From Verrucolacustris sp044348085 (GTDB taxonomy: Bacteria; Verrucomicrobiota; Verrucomicrobiia; Methylacidiphilales; Verrucolacustridaceae), in contig JBIKTM010000006.1 in NCBI GenBank assembly GCA_044348085.1, positions 1-64,000 on the forward strand: a DNA stretch of 64,000 bases, in the 5' to 3' direction. Shown piece by piece: positions 1 to 7,940 of the stretch; the first letter of the stretch is position 1; every line of letters starts with the position of its first letter. A program made the translations under genes and the position numbers. The notes beneath the pieces are model-generated. The model was not told the DNA's origin and did no database searches. It saw only the letters and a list, made by a program, of their open reading frames with translations.

Positions 1-107
1 CACCAACTCCAAGTCTTCCCGCTGATTTGTAGCTGACTGAATATCCGGAGTTCCCCACGAACCAGAGGGAATAGGTCAGTCTCAAGAGGTAAGAACGCCT
101 TTTAATT

Positions 108-127
108 CATCGGGCCGCCGGGATTTG
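108..127. repeat. 20-bp direct repeat of the tRNA-Pro 3' end (att-like)
   Basis: These 20 bases are identical to 253-272, which cover the acceptor 3' strand and part of the T arm of the minus-strand tRNA-Pro. Identity stops abruptly at both ends. A short exact copy of a tRNA 3' end next to the intact tRNA is the usual footprint of tyrosine-recombinase integration or excision. No integrase gene is present, so this would be a remnant only. A partial tRNA duplication by replication error is the alternative. Confidence 0.55.
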
Positions 128-192
128 GCCCCCGCACACCCACCCCTGGCCCAATCCTCTTTCGCCTCCGGCTGTTTTAGATTGGCGCCCTC

Positions 193-253
193 GTGAATTT
201 CGTTTCATTCAAGAACTTTGTCCGATGGAACCGGTTAGTTTACCGAAATTCAC
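193..253. repeat. 10-bp perfect inverted repeat beside tRNA-Pro
   Basis: Bases 193-202 (GTGAATTTCG) and 244-253 (CGAAATTCAC) are exact reverse complements separated by 41 bases. The right arm abuts the tRNA 3' end. It could be a protein-binding arm site of a lost integrative element or a weak transcript hairpin downstream of the tRNA. It has no T-run typical of a terminator. Confidence 0.4.
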
Positions 254-254
254 A

Positions 255-328
255 TCGGGCCGCCGGGATTTGAACCCGGGACCTCTTGTACCCGAAACAA
301 GCGCACTACCAAGCTGTGCTACGGCCCG
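255..328 (-). tRNA. tRNA-Pro (CGG)
   Basis: On the minus strand the 7-bp acceptor stem (CGGGCCG with CGGCCCG), the D arm, an anticodon stem CTTGT/ACAAG enclosing loop TTCGGGT, and a T arm ending in GGTTCAAATCC are all present. The loop gives anticodon CGG, reading CCG for proline. The discriminator is A. CCA is not encoded, so it would be added post-transcriptionally. Its 3' end is duplicated at 108-127. Confidence 0.95.
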
Positions 329-412
329 AATGAACTTAAAATAGTATCCGTTTTTCTGGTGGCCCGAAAGCTTGAACTGCCGCTGGAATGTTTCCCATGC
401 GCTACTGCCTTC

Positions 413-1210
413 CTACCCTCCCTTCGCCAACTCCTTCGCCCTATTCACTGCAGCACTCATCGCCTTTTCTGCCAAAGCCTCAATCCCCCCTGCCTGCATC
501 ACTTTTAATCCCGCCTCGGTCGTTCCACCAGGACTCGCCACCGCCGCACATAGTTCACTCGGCTTGATCCCCTCCCTCACCAAAAGAGCCCCCGTTCCAA
601 ACATCGTCCTCGCTGCCAACTCCCCCGCCACTTTCGAATCCAACCCAGCCCGTATCGCCGCTTTTTCCAGCTCCTCTACCCACTTCGCCATGAACGCCGG
701 ACCTGACCCGCTCAACGCTGTCACCACATCCATCTGCTCCTCTCCGATCTCCAACACCGTACCTCCCAACGCAAAGATTTTCCGTGCCACCTCAAGGTCC
801 TCTTTCTTAGCCCCCGCCCCCGCACACAACGCTGTGACACCTTCCCCCACCCGCAACGCCTGATTCGGCATCGCCCGAACCACTCTCGCCTTGCCCCCCG
901 CCTCCTTCGACAACTTTTCTGTCGTGACACCAGCCAAGATGGAAATCAGTAAATACGAATCTCTTCTTCCCCGTAACCACCCTGCAACTTTTTCAAGCAT
1001 CGCAGGCTTCACCGCCAATAAAATCACCTCCGCGTCCCCCAACTCCTCCACCTTCTCCACAAATTTCACACCTTTTCCCATCTCTTTGTTCAACGCTTCC
1101 CTTCCCTTGGAATCCGGCTCGCACGCCTCCAAACTCCACGACCCAGATCCCTTCAGCATTCGCAAAATGGTTCCCCCCATTCGCCCCGCGCCGATCATCG
1201 CTAATTTCAT
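413..1210 (-). CDS. proC: Pyrroline-5-carboxylate reductase
   Basis: ProC reduces 1-pyrroline-5-carboxylate to proline using NAD(P)H in the cytosol, the last step of proline synthesis. The 265-aa protein opens with a Rossmann signature (MIGAGRMGG, residues 5-13). It has the family segment AVKPAML near residue 68 and the C-terminal dimerisation signature around ALSGSGPAFM (about 165-174) and ASPGGTTEAGL (about 226-236). Length is normal for the family. Its ATG overlaps the stop of the upstream apaG by 4 nt (ATGA), so the two are probably translationally coupled. It is the last gene of the minus-strand run. Confidence 0.95.
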   Translation of the reverse strand: MKLAMIGAGRMGGTILRMLKGSGSWSLEACEPDSKGREALNKEMGKGVKFVEKVEELGDAEVILLAVKPAMLEKVAGWLRGRRDSYLLISILAGVTTEKLSKEAGGKARVVRAMPNQALRVGEGVTALCAGAGAKKEDLEVARKIFALGGTVLEIGEEQMDVVTALSGSGPAFMAKWVEELEKAAIRAGLDSKVAGELAARTMFGTGALLVREGIKPSELCAAVASPGGTTEAGLKVMQAGGIEALAEKAMSAAVNRAKELAKGG

Positions 1211-1590
1211 GCTATCGGTAGGTCTAACCGAAACGCGGGAATACGCACGACCAACCCTTCCCCTTTTTCATCTTTTCCCAAATAAGCCCCCTCCGCCTCA
1301 CTATCCGAATCCACCAGATGATAGCTGTTGTAGTGAAACTGCTCCCCAGGCGCCAATCGCGGGAACTGCCCCACCACCCCATCCCCCTCAATCACCAAAC
1401 GATGCCCCAGCGCATTCCTGACCACCCACTTCCTCCCCATAATCGTAACCGCACGAGAACTGTCATTATGAATGGTCACAAAATAAACAAACTGATGCGG
1501 CCGGTCCGGCGGGCCAGATGCCCCCACCACATACTCCACACGATCCACACTCACCCACAGGCCCTTCTCCTCTTGTCCCTTTGTGGCCAT
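1207..1590 (-). CDS. apaG: ApaG-domain protein
   Basis: This is a small cytosolic beta-sandwich protein of the ApaG/DUF525 family. The family is known from CorD/ApaG proteins linked to divalent-cation resistance and from F-box protein fusions, and its biochemical role is unsettled. Family hallmarks are FVYFVTIHNDSS (about 33-44), the GRKWVV strand and FPRLAPGEQFHYNSY. The frame is open up to a TTG at 1626, but the ATG at 1590 is chosen because AAGGAGGGAG lies about 10-20 nt upstream. That start gives 127 aa, typical for ApaG. The stop overlaps proC by 4 nt. Confidence 0.85.
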   Translation of the reverse strand: MATKGQEEKGLWVSVDRVEYVVGASGPPDRPHQFVYFVTIHNDSSRAVTIMGRKWVVRNALGHRLVIEGDGVVGQFPRLAPGEQFHYNSYHLVDSDSEAEGAYLGKDEKGEGLVVRIPAFRLDLPIA

Positions 1591-1622
1591 CGTTTTCTTT
1601 CTCCCTCCTTCTTGCCCGCAAC

Positions 1623-2195
1623 TCAAGCCTTTTGCCTCCCTTTTCGAACGGTTTTTTTTGCCCTTACATAATCCTCCAACTCATACAACTTCGGATCCCT
1701 GCGAGGCGGCACTCTTCTCCGCAACCGCATCTTCCAATCTTCCCCCTTCTCCCCACCCAACCCCTCCATCCCATCCATCTTCTCCATCACATCCCCATAC
1801 TCCTCCTCCAACTTGTCTGGATTCTCCCCCTTCTCCAACCTCTGCAACATCTCTCCCATCTCCCCAGGCAACTTCTGACCAGTGGCCTCCATCATTCTCC
1901 GCATCATCTTGCCCAACATCCGCGGATCCGGATTCCTCTCGTCCATTTTTGAAAACTCATCCGCCATCTTCATCATCTCCCTCTCCATTCGAGGATCCAT
2001 CTCAGCCCCACTCTCCCCCTCCTTCTTCACCACCTCCTTCGCCTTTCCCGTGAATGCAAAAGCAGAAACCACCTTCTCCATTCGATTCTTGGGTCCATCC
2101 GGACAAATCGGCACCTCACCCTCCTTCAGGAATCTCTTGGCCAAAAAGCTGTAAATCCGATGACTATCCGGACTGTAAAATTCGTAAATCGGCAT
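1623..2195 (-). CDS. FmdB-like protein with degenerate zinc ribbon
   Basis: The 190-aa protein starts MPIYEFYSPDSHRIY, matching the opening of the FmdB/CxxC_CxxC zinc-ribbon family (normally MPIYEYxCxxCG). The first Cys pair is replaced by serines, and only one Cys remains in the second knuckle (ICPDG, about 30-34). Zinc binding is therefore probably lost. The rest is a highly charged, Met/Glu/Lys-rich, probably helical region (about 65-150) and a basic tail. It lies between rmlA and apaG on the same strand. Function is unknown. The family assignment rests mainly on the N-terminus. Confidence 0.6.
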   Translation of the reverse strand: MPIYEFYSPDSHRIYSFLAKRFLKEGEVPICPDGPKNRMEKVVSAFAFTGKAKEVVKKEGESGAEMDPRMEREMMKMADEFSKMDERNPDPRMLGKMMRRMMEATGQKLPGEMGEMLQRLEKGENPDKLEEEYGDVMEKMDGMEGLGGEKGEDWKMRLRRRVPPRRDPKLYELEDYVRAKKTVRKGRQKA

Positions 2196-2213
2196 CGCCC
2201 TCCGCCTCGGTCC

Positions 2214-3086
2214 CTACTCCCCCGCAATCTGCCTCAACGTCTCCGCATAAGCATTTTTACCAATGGCATCCGCTAATCCCCGTAACTCCTTCGCCCCAAT
2301 CCATCCCTTACGAAAGGCCACCTCCTCCGGTGAACCGATCAGTAACCCCGTTCGGCTCTGTACCGTCTGCACAAACTGTGCCGCCTGCAATAACCCATCC
2401 GCTGTCCCCGTATCCAACCAAGCCGACCCCCGCCCAAACTTCTCCCCATGCAGTGTGTTGTCCTTCATATAGCAGCGGCTTAAATCTGTAATCTCCAACT
2501 CCCCCCGAGCCGAAGGTTTTAATCCCCGCGCGAATTCCACCGCTCGCCCATCATAGAAATAAAGCCCGCAATTTCCCCATTGCGATTTCGGCTTCGCTGG
2601 TTTTTCCTCAATCGAGGTAATCCGGTTTTGCTCATCGAACGTCAACACCCCGTACGACGAAGGATCGGCCACCTGATACGCAAAAATCGTCGCCCCCTTC
2701 TCTCTTGCTTGGGCCGAGGCCAGTAATTTACCCAACTCCGCCCCATAAAAAAAGTTATCGCCCAAAATAAGGCACGACGGGTCACTTCCCACAAATTTTG
2801 CCCCAATGTGATACGCTTGTGCCAATCCCTCAGGCTTAGGCTGCTCCGCATAACTCAACTTCAACCCGAGACTTTTGCCGTCTCCCAATAGAAGTTTGAA
2901 AAGAGGCAGATCCTGCGGTGTCGAAATCAGAAGAATCTCTCTCATCCCCGCCAGCATCAGCACGGAAAGCGGATAGTAGACCATCGGCTTGTCGTACAGG
3001 GGGAGAAGCTGTTTGGACACCGCCCGCGTCAACGGCCACAGCCGCGTCCCCGTTCCCCCCGCCAAGAGAATGCCTTTACGATTCAT
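2214..3086 (-). CDS. rmlA: Glucose-1-phosphate thymidylyltransferase
   Basis: RmlA (RfbA) makes dTDP-glucose from glucose 1-phosphate and dTTP, the first step to dTDP-rhamnose and other deoxysugars of surface polysaccharides. The nucleotidyltransferase signature GILLAGGTGTRLWPLT follows the start directly. The typical segments QLLPLYDKPMVYYPLS, LILGDNFFYG and the sugar-binding EEKPAKPKS are also present. The ATG at 3086 is preferred over the TTG at 3125. It has AGAGGT just upstream and yields 290 aa, the usual family size. No rmlBCD genes are in the window. The NusG paralogue directly upstream suggests an antiterminated polysaccharide-type transcript (inference). Confidence 0.93.
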   Translation of the reverse strand: MNRKGILLAGGTGTRLWPLTRAVSKQLLPLYDKPMVYYPLSVLMLAGMREILLISTPQDLPLFKLLLGDGKSLGLKLSYAEQPKPEGLAQAYHIGAKFVGSDPSCLILGDNFFYGAELGKLLASAQAREKGATIFAYQVADPSSYGVLTFDEQNRITSIEEKPAKPKSQWGNCGLYFYDGRAVEFARGLKPSARGELEITDLSRCYMKDNTLHGEKFGRGSAWLDTGTADGLLQAAQFVQTVQSRTGLLIGSPEEVAFRKGWIGAKELRGLADAIGKNAYAETLRQIAGE

Positions 3087-3146
3087 ATCTACCTCTAATC
3101 TCCCGCAAAAACCGCCCGTAGCCAAGATCGCTTCCGCCCAGCACCT

Positions 3147-3695
3147 CTACCTCCGCGCACTCTTTGGCACCCCCTCCATCGGATGCCGCGCCGCCGACAA
3201 CACGCTTCCGATCGGAACCTCCGTTTCCGACATACGACCTAAAAACTCCAGAAGTACTGCGACGCGTTGGCGTGCCGGCATCATCCGCGTCACTACTGCC
3301 CGCAACCCCGCGAAAGCCCCCTCCACCACTTGGACCTCCTGCCCCAAACTCACTTCTGGCTGAATCGTGATCGTCTCCCCAGCCCCCTCAGGTACCGCAG
3401 CCAGCAGATCTTGAATCGCGTGCGAAGGCACAGGAATCACCTTCATCCCAAAATGGACAATGGAACTGACTCCAGGACAGTAGTGCACCGCCCGATGCTG
3501 AGTTAGGTAGTCGAACTTTCCGAAAAGGTAGGACGGGAAAAGAGCTTCCACATACCAACGCCGACCCGTCCTCGTCGCCTTTTGAAATCGGAGCCGCGGG
3601 CAAAATACCTCCACCTGATACACCTTACGCAGATGAGCGATCGCAACATGCTCCTGCTTGGGCGCAACCCGCAAACAAAACCAGCGCAGATCCAT
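3147..3695 (-). CDS. NusG-family transcription antiterminator paralogue
   Basis: The product has an NGN domain (RWFCLRVAPKQEHVA at residues 4-18, then the FPSYLFGKF strand about 53-61) and a C-terminal KOW-like segment (LGQEVQVVEGAFAGLRAVV, about 118-136). This is the layout of NusG/RfaH/UpxY proteins that bind RNA polymerase and suppress pausing or termination. It is not next to secE or ribosomal genes, unlike the housekeeping nusG, but directly upstream of rmlA. A specialised paralogue is therefore likely. The frame is open to 3833. The ATG at 3695 is chosen because GGAGGGCGGAG precedes it and the NGN domain begins immediately. Confidence 0.8.
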   Translation of the reverse strand: MDLRWFCLRVAPKQEHVAIAHLRKVYQVEVFCPRLRFQKATRTGRRWYVEALFPSYLFGKFDYLTQHRAVHYCPGVSSIVHFGMKVIPVPSHAIQDLLAAVPEGAGETITIQPEVSLGQEVQVVEGAFAGLRAVVTRMMPARQRVAVLLEFLGRMSETEVPIGSVLSAARHPMEGVPKSARR

Positions 3696-3853
3696 ATCTC
3701 CGCCCTCCTCCATCTGCGAGGGCTCAAAGTGCAGAGACTCGGTCGGAAGCTCTGGATTCGTACTCATCTCACTACTCTGCCGAAAAAAAATCTCAAACTC
3801 ACGGCCAAAACAGTTCCTCTCGACACCCCTCAAGCTCTGGAGTACGAAATCTC

Positions 3854-4033
3854 ATGGCCTTGACCTTATCGAACAACCGCATGATCGGGGGCGTCTGTGG
3901 TGGCTTGGCCGAATGGCTGGGTTGGGATCCTACCCTCGTTCGAATTCTCTACAGCGTTCTAACTATCTTCACTGCGTTCTCGGGCGCCATTTTCTACCTG
4001 ATCCTTTGGATCATCATGCCCAAAAAATCGTAA
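3854..4033 (+). CDS. PspC-domain small membrane protein
   Basis: This 59-aa protein reads RMIGGVCGGLAEWLGWDPT near the N-terminus, followed by one long hydrophobic helix (about 30-54) ending in MPKKS. That is the complete PspC domain, known from the phage-shock system as an inner-membrane partner of PspA/PspB and common as stand-alone small proteins. The gene ends 55 nt before the superoxide dismutase start, so the two may be co-transcribed in envelope or oxidative stress (inference). It starts about 20 nt from the divergent NusG-like reading frame. Confidence 0.85.
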   Translation: MALTLSNNRMIGGVCGGLAEWLGWDPTLVRILYSVLTIFTAFSGAIFYLILWIIMPKKS

Positions 4034-4088
4034 GTTGATTTCAACTGCTGGGTTTGACGCCACCCCTGCTCTGCGGGATACTTCTTCC

Positions 4089-4703
4089 ATGTCTCACACC
4101 TATCCAAACCAACAAGAATCCCTCCTCGCAAAAGTGAAGGGAAAAACAGGCAAAATTTCCGACAAAACCCACGAGGAGCATCTAAAGCTCTACACCGGTT
4201 ACGTCAACAAGAGCAACGGCATCCTCGCCGAACTGGAAAAAATGGGAACTCCCGACCCCACCAACCCCGCCGTTGCGAATCAGATCTACTCCTCCGTACG
4301 CGCCCTCAAGGTGGACTTCACCTTTGCCATCGGCGGCCTCAAAAACCATGAACTCTACTTCTCTATCCTGGGCGGAAACGGAAAACCGTCGGATCGGATT
4401 CTCAAACATATCGATCAGGACTTCGGCTCCTTCGAGAACTATAAAAAAGACCTCAAGGCCACAGGGATCGCCGCCCGTGGTTGGGCTTGGACCGGATACG
4501 ATCACGGCACAAAAAAACTCTTTAACTATATCGGAGACGCACAGAACAGTTATCCCGTATGGGGTGTGACTCCCATCCTAGGCCTCGACGTGTACGAACA
4601 CGCCTACTACGCCGACTTCCTGACCAACCGTGGTGGTTACATCGACGAGTTTATGAACTTTGTTGATTGGGCCACTGTCGAAGCCCTGCTTCCGAAGGCC
4701 TGA
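4089..4703 (+). CDS. Iron/manganese superoxide dismutase
   Basis: The enzyme dismutates superoxide to hydrogen peroxide and oxygen with an Fe or Mn centre. Ligand regions are recognisable: the His-rich helix THEEHLKLYTGYV, the second helix KNHELYFSILGG, and the C-terminal signature LDVYEHAYYADF that supplies the Asp and last His. GWAWTGYD is the central family motif. The sequence is divergent, so metal choice cannot be read with confidence. The first ATG (4089) gives 204 aa, a normal length. An upstream in-frame TTG at 4035 would add 18 residues with no domain content. No export signal is evident. Confidence 0.9.
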   Translation: MSHTYPNQQESLLAKVKGKTGKISDKTHEEHLKLYTGYVNKSNGILAELEKMGTPDPTNPAVANQIYSSVRALKVDFTFAIGGLKNHELYFSILGGNGKPSDRILKHIDQDFGSFENYKKDLKATGIAARGWAWTGYDHGTKKLFNYIGDAQNSYPVWGVTPILGLDVYEHAYYADFLTNRGGYIDEFMNFVDWATVEALLPKA

Positions 4704-5617
4704 CCCCCGCTCCCACACAACTTCAGGCGCGTTGCGCAGGTTCGTGCTACCCAGCCGATCCAAAGGAGATTCTCCAGACCTTTTCGAAGGCCCTGGAAAA
4801 AGTATCCCCTGTCAAAAAGAGCGCTCTCGACCTCCGCTATCCGATCGTTCCCCACATCGATTTTCGGGTGAACTTCGATCTATACGCCCAAACCTACGCG
4901 CTTTGGCGCGATGCTGGTTGGTTCCCTTCCCGCGTAGTGATCCTAGGAGTCGGCCACAAATGCCCCGCAGAAATTGCGTGCCATCCATTTGGGTTTCGTT
5001 CGGTATTGGGGGAGACCCTACCTGATCGCGATCTTTTCTCGTCCCTCGCGGCTTCCTGCCCTTTTCCTGTCGACGAGGATACTCGTGGATTCCAAGGAGA
5101 GCACTCAATCGAGTTTGTTGTCATCTGGCTGCAAGCTCTTCGCGATCTCTTTTTTCCAAGCCACTCCTTCACTATTCTGCCCATTCTATGCGGTGGCTTT
5201 CAGAATGCTGTTGAGGCAGGCACTCCTCCATCCTCCAACTCAGCTGAAACAGCCTTTGCTCGGGGCTTGGCAAAGATAACTCAGGAATCGGATACAGCCG
5301 TGGTGGCAAGTATCGACGGATGCCACGTAGGCCCTCGATTTCAGCATCCTTTCGCTGCCGACAAAAAGATTCGGGCTCAAGTTGCGGAATGGGAAAAGAA
5401 ACTTTGGACTTTTGCGTCGAGCAAAACCCTACCAGAATTTTTTAAGCACCTCGGGGCGAACCAAAATGCTTTCTACTTTGACGGCGTGGGGGTGCTTCAC
5501 AGCTTGCTTGCGGGTCAAAACCTGAAGGCAAAAACCTATCCTCCCATCCAGTGGCACGAACCCTCTGACCAATCCATCGTCTCCTTCTCCCGCGGTCACT
5601 TGATTCCCTACCCCTAA
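4667..5617 (+). CDS. Memo-family protein (AmmeMemoRadiSam system protein B type)
   Basis: This 316-aa protein belongs to the MEMO1 family, metal-site proteins related to non-haem dioxygenases. Family segments are AGSCYPADP (about 24-32), PHIDF (62-66), ILGVGHKCP, the diagnostic EHSIEFVVIWLQAL (about 147-160), FTILPILCGG, and a C-terminal glycine-rich region. In many genomes Memo sits with an AMMECR1 protein and a radical-SAM enzyme, but neither is nearby. The only start seen is TTG at 4667, inside the end of the superoxide dismutase gene (37-nt overlap). The exact start is therefore uncertain. Function is unknown. Confidence 0.8.
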   Translation: MGHCRSPASEGLTPAPTQLQARCAGSCYPADPKEILQTFSKALEKVSPVKKSALDLRYPIVPHIDFRVNFDLYAQTYALWRDAGWFPSRVVILGVGHKCPAEIACHPFGFRSVLGETLPDRDLFSSLAASCPFPVDEDTRGFQGEHSIEFVVIWLQALRDLFFPSHSFTILPILCGGFQNAVEAGTPPSSNSAETAFARGLAKITQESDTAVVASIDGCHVGPRFQHPFAADKKIRAQVAEWEKKLWTFASSKTLPEFFKHLGANQNAFYFDGVGVLHSLLAGQNLKAKTYPPIQWHEPSDQSIVSFSRGHLIPYP

Positions 5618-5653
5618 TATTCCACCTCCTGGGTCACAGACTCGTTTCTCATA

Positions 5654-7891
5654 TTAGTATGCCAATGTTGCGCTAACCACAGCTTGGCTAGTCCCAGCTC
5701 TTCCACCAACACCACCCGTTGTTCCTGGTGGTGCTTGCTGAAGCTGAAATCCCCAGTCAAAACGTGCAGTGAAATAAGGCCCGATAGAGTAACGCAATCC
5801 CGGTCCAATACTCATCAGATGCCAATTTACTGAGGTTGTTGTATCAGAGTTTTCTTGAAGAACTTGCCCATAATCAAAAAATCCAAGAACGACTAGTTGA
5901 TCAGGAAAGTCACCTTCTCCAAAGATTTGCCCAAAACTGAATGCAGGAGACCGGATCTCAACATTCGTTAAGTAAGCGTTATCCCCGTTAGCAGACCGTT
6001 GATCATACCCACGCACAGTATCATATCCTCCAATACCAAAACTTTCGGTTGGCATAAGAGTTTGATTGGACTGCTGGATCTGGAGGTTGCCCACGAGGCT
6101 GATGCCTTCCGGCAAACGAAATACTCTGTTAAGTAGAAATTTTCCATACACATAATTAGCTGTCGCTCCGCCATTGATCTGCTGAAAACTAGCATCGGAA
6201 TTATCCCCCGTCGCTCCGCCCGGGCTAGCGAATCCAACTAGCTCCAACGCAGTCGACCCAAAAGGATCCGTCATCGTACCTGTATATCCAAAAACAAGTT
6301 GGAATATGTTATACAAACCCGCCAGACCATTTGTGCTGGGTTCTAGCTGTGCCCCCGCGAAAAAGACGTCACTATTGGCCGCCTTAAAGTCGAATCCAAG
6401 ATAGGCTTGGTGGCGAAGATCACCCTTGTTGTCCTTAAAAGGAAAGGTAGGCAAAAGTATGTTGTAGCGTCCACTGACTTGCCAGAAGTAGCTCGATAAG
6501 TCCAACTGTCCGACAGCATCTGGATCGGCCTTAGAATAACTACCGAAAACCGTTGCCGTATGTCGCCAAGGAAGAGCTGCTGCCCAAGATCCCGAGTTAG
6601 CCTGTAACTTTGAAAAGCCACCGCTCGTTAGGTATTGGTAATCAATCTTTTGATCCCACCCCGTCCATACATCCATCAATGTAAAGCCAGTGGAGTACCG
6701 ATCATAACCAAGTATCGATACCCCAAAATTGTCATAGGAGATGTAGGGCCGGAAAGGAAAGCGGTCGGTAACTTCCAAAACCACGTCCGTGGAGCCCGCT
6801 TTTGAGCCAGGAGCCAAGGATGTCTGAACCTGCCGAAAAGGATTTGCGTTCAACCAAGCCACATCATCTCCAAGCTCAGCTAAGCCGATCTCTTCATTAG
6901 GCCTAAGACGAATTTCTTCCCTCAGGTTTTCCGATTTAAAATAACGATTCCCCTCAACCCGTACTTCGCCCAAGCGCCCGGATAAAATCAGAATTTGGAT
7001 CACCCCGCCACGGATCTCCTGCTCGGGAACGAGAGCAGTTGCGACCACCCTTCCCGTCGAAGCAAGCCAATCATTCACCTTTTTTCGAATTTCACTCAAG
7101 GTCTTCATCGAGACTGGCTTGTCCAAATATGGAGATGCAATTTTCTCGGCTTGAGACTTACTCAAAAACGGAACCCTGCTCTCCACTCCTTGAAAATCGG
7201 GAATCCCCGAAGATTGAATTTGTGTGGGATCACCAAGAAAGACCAAACCCCGAAGGGAGGCGGCAAAGGGCTTAGCCTTTTCTGTCTTTTGTGAAGGTTG
7301 TTCATCGACGCTTAAAATAGGTGGATGCGGATCCAAGCGTAACGGATCCGTTCCATAATCTTGATAGGCTTGTCCATATTCCAAAGAGGGTCCCATACGG
7401 GCAGGAAGGGATGATCCCTCCGGCCGCCTGCGAAATACTCTTTCCTTGGGAGGTGCTGCTTGATTGGGCAGTACCACCATCCTTCCAGGGGGTTGTGGAG
7501 CAGGCTTTGCGGTTAGAACCGCCTTCTGCTCCAGATTTACTTTAGTAGTCGGAGTAGGCGTTTTTTGTTCTGGAGTAGTCTGATTGCCAGTCTGATTGCC
7601 ATCTTCTGGGAGTTTCTCCAGCTCCCCCTGGCGAGGAGCACGAAATCGCGGAGGTCCTCCGTGTCGGTTGGCTTCTTCGATGCTTTTGCCAATGTCTTCC
7701 CATTTCACTTTGTAGCGAGTGCCATCAGGATACTCCTTAATTGCATAAAGGGTTCCATTATCGGAGGATTCTGCCCCAGCCCTCGCCAATAATCCCACTC
7801 CAACCAATAAGACAAATAACATAGTCATCGCCCGGCGCGTCCTTGCTTCCGGGGAAGCCCTCGCAGGACCCCAATATCCGAAATATGCCAT
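5654..7891 (-). CDS. Two-partner secretion outer-membrane transporter (TpsB, FhaC/ShlB family)
   Basis: This is the outer-membrane pore that exports the adjacent TpsA. At 745 aa it is longer than the usual 550-600. After a signal-like segment (MTMLFVLLVGVGLLARAGA) comes a proline-rich extension of about 170 residues. A POTRA module follows (about 240-370, including GRLGEVRVEGNRYF), then a 16-strand-type barrel. The lid-loop motif VRGY (in GGYDTVRGYDQRS) typical of FhaC/Omp85 proteins is present. The protein ends in an aromatic-terminated strand (VVSATLAY). The gene lies 49 bp downstream of tpsA. The start could instead be the internal ATG at 7828. Confidence 0.9.
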   Translation of the reverse strand: MAYFGYWGPARASPEARTRRAMTMLFVLLVGVGLLARAGAESSDNGTLYAIKEYPDGTRYKVKWEDIGKSIEEANRHGGPPRFRAPRQGELEKLPEDGNQTGNQTTPEQKTPTPTTKVNLEQKAVLTAKPAPQPPGRMVVLPNQAAPPKERVFRRRPEGSSLPARMGPSLEYGQAYQDYGTDPLRLDPHPPILSVDEQPSQKTEKAKPFAASLRGLVFLGDPTQIQSSGIPDFQGVESRVPFLSKSQAEKIASPYLDKPVSMKTLSEIRKKVNDWLASTGRVVATALVPEQEIRGGVIQILILSGRLGEVRVEGNRYFKSENLREEIRLRPNEEIGLAELGDDVAWLNANPFRQVQTSLAPGSKAGSTDVVLEVTDRFPFRPYISYDNFGVSILGYDRYSTGFTLMDVWTGWDQKIDYQYLTSGGFSKLQANSGSWAAALPWRHTATVFGSYSKADPDAVGQLDLSSYFWQVSGRYNILLPTFPFKDNKGDLRHQAYLGFDFKAANSDVFFAGAQLEPSTNGLAGLYNIFQLVFGYTGTMTDPFGSTALELVGFASPGGATGDNSDASFQQINGGATANYVYGKFLLNRVFRLPEGISLVGNLQIQQSNQTLMPTESFGIGGYDTVRGYDQRSANGDNAYLTNVEIRSPAFSFGQIFGEGDFPDQLVVLGFFDYGQVLQENSDTTTSVNWHLMSIGPGLRYSIGPYFTARFDWGFQLQQAPPGTTGGVGGRAGTSQAVVSATLAY

Positions 7892-7940
7892 AATTCATTA
7901 CAACCCACCGACCTCTGGCACAGGCCAGAAAAGACTCGAA

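Larger units (their letters stand above)
1..254. other. Non-coding stretch upstream of tRNA-Pro 3' end
   Basis: No credible gene is visible here. The stretch holds a partial copy of the tRNA-Pro 3' end (108-127) and one arm of a 10-bp inverted repeat (193-202). The other arm, 244-253, ends beside the tRNA. The first 107 bases show nothing recognisable. Confidence 0.5.
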
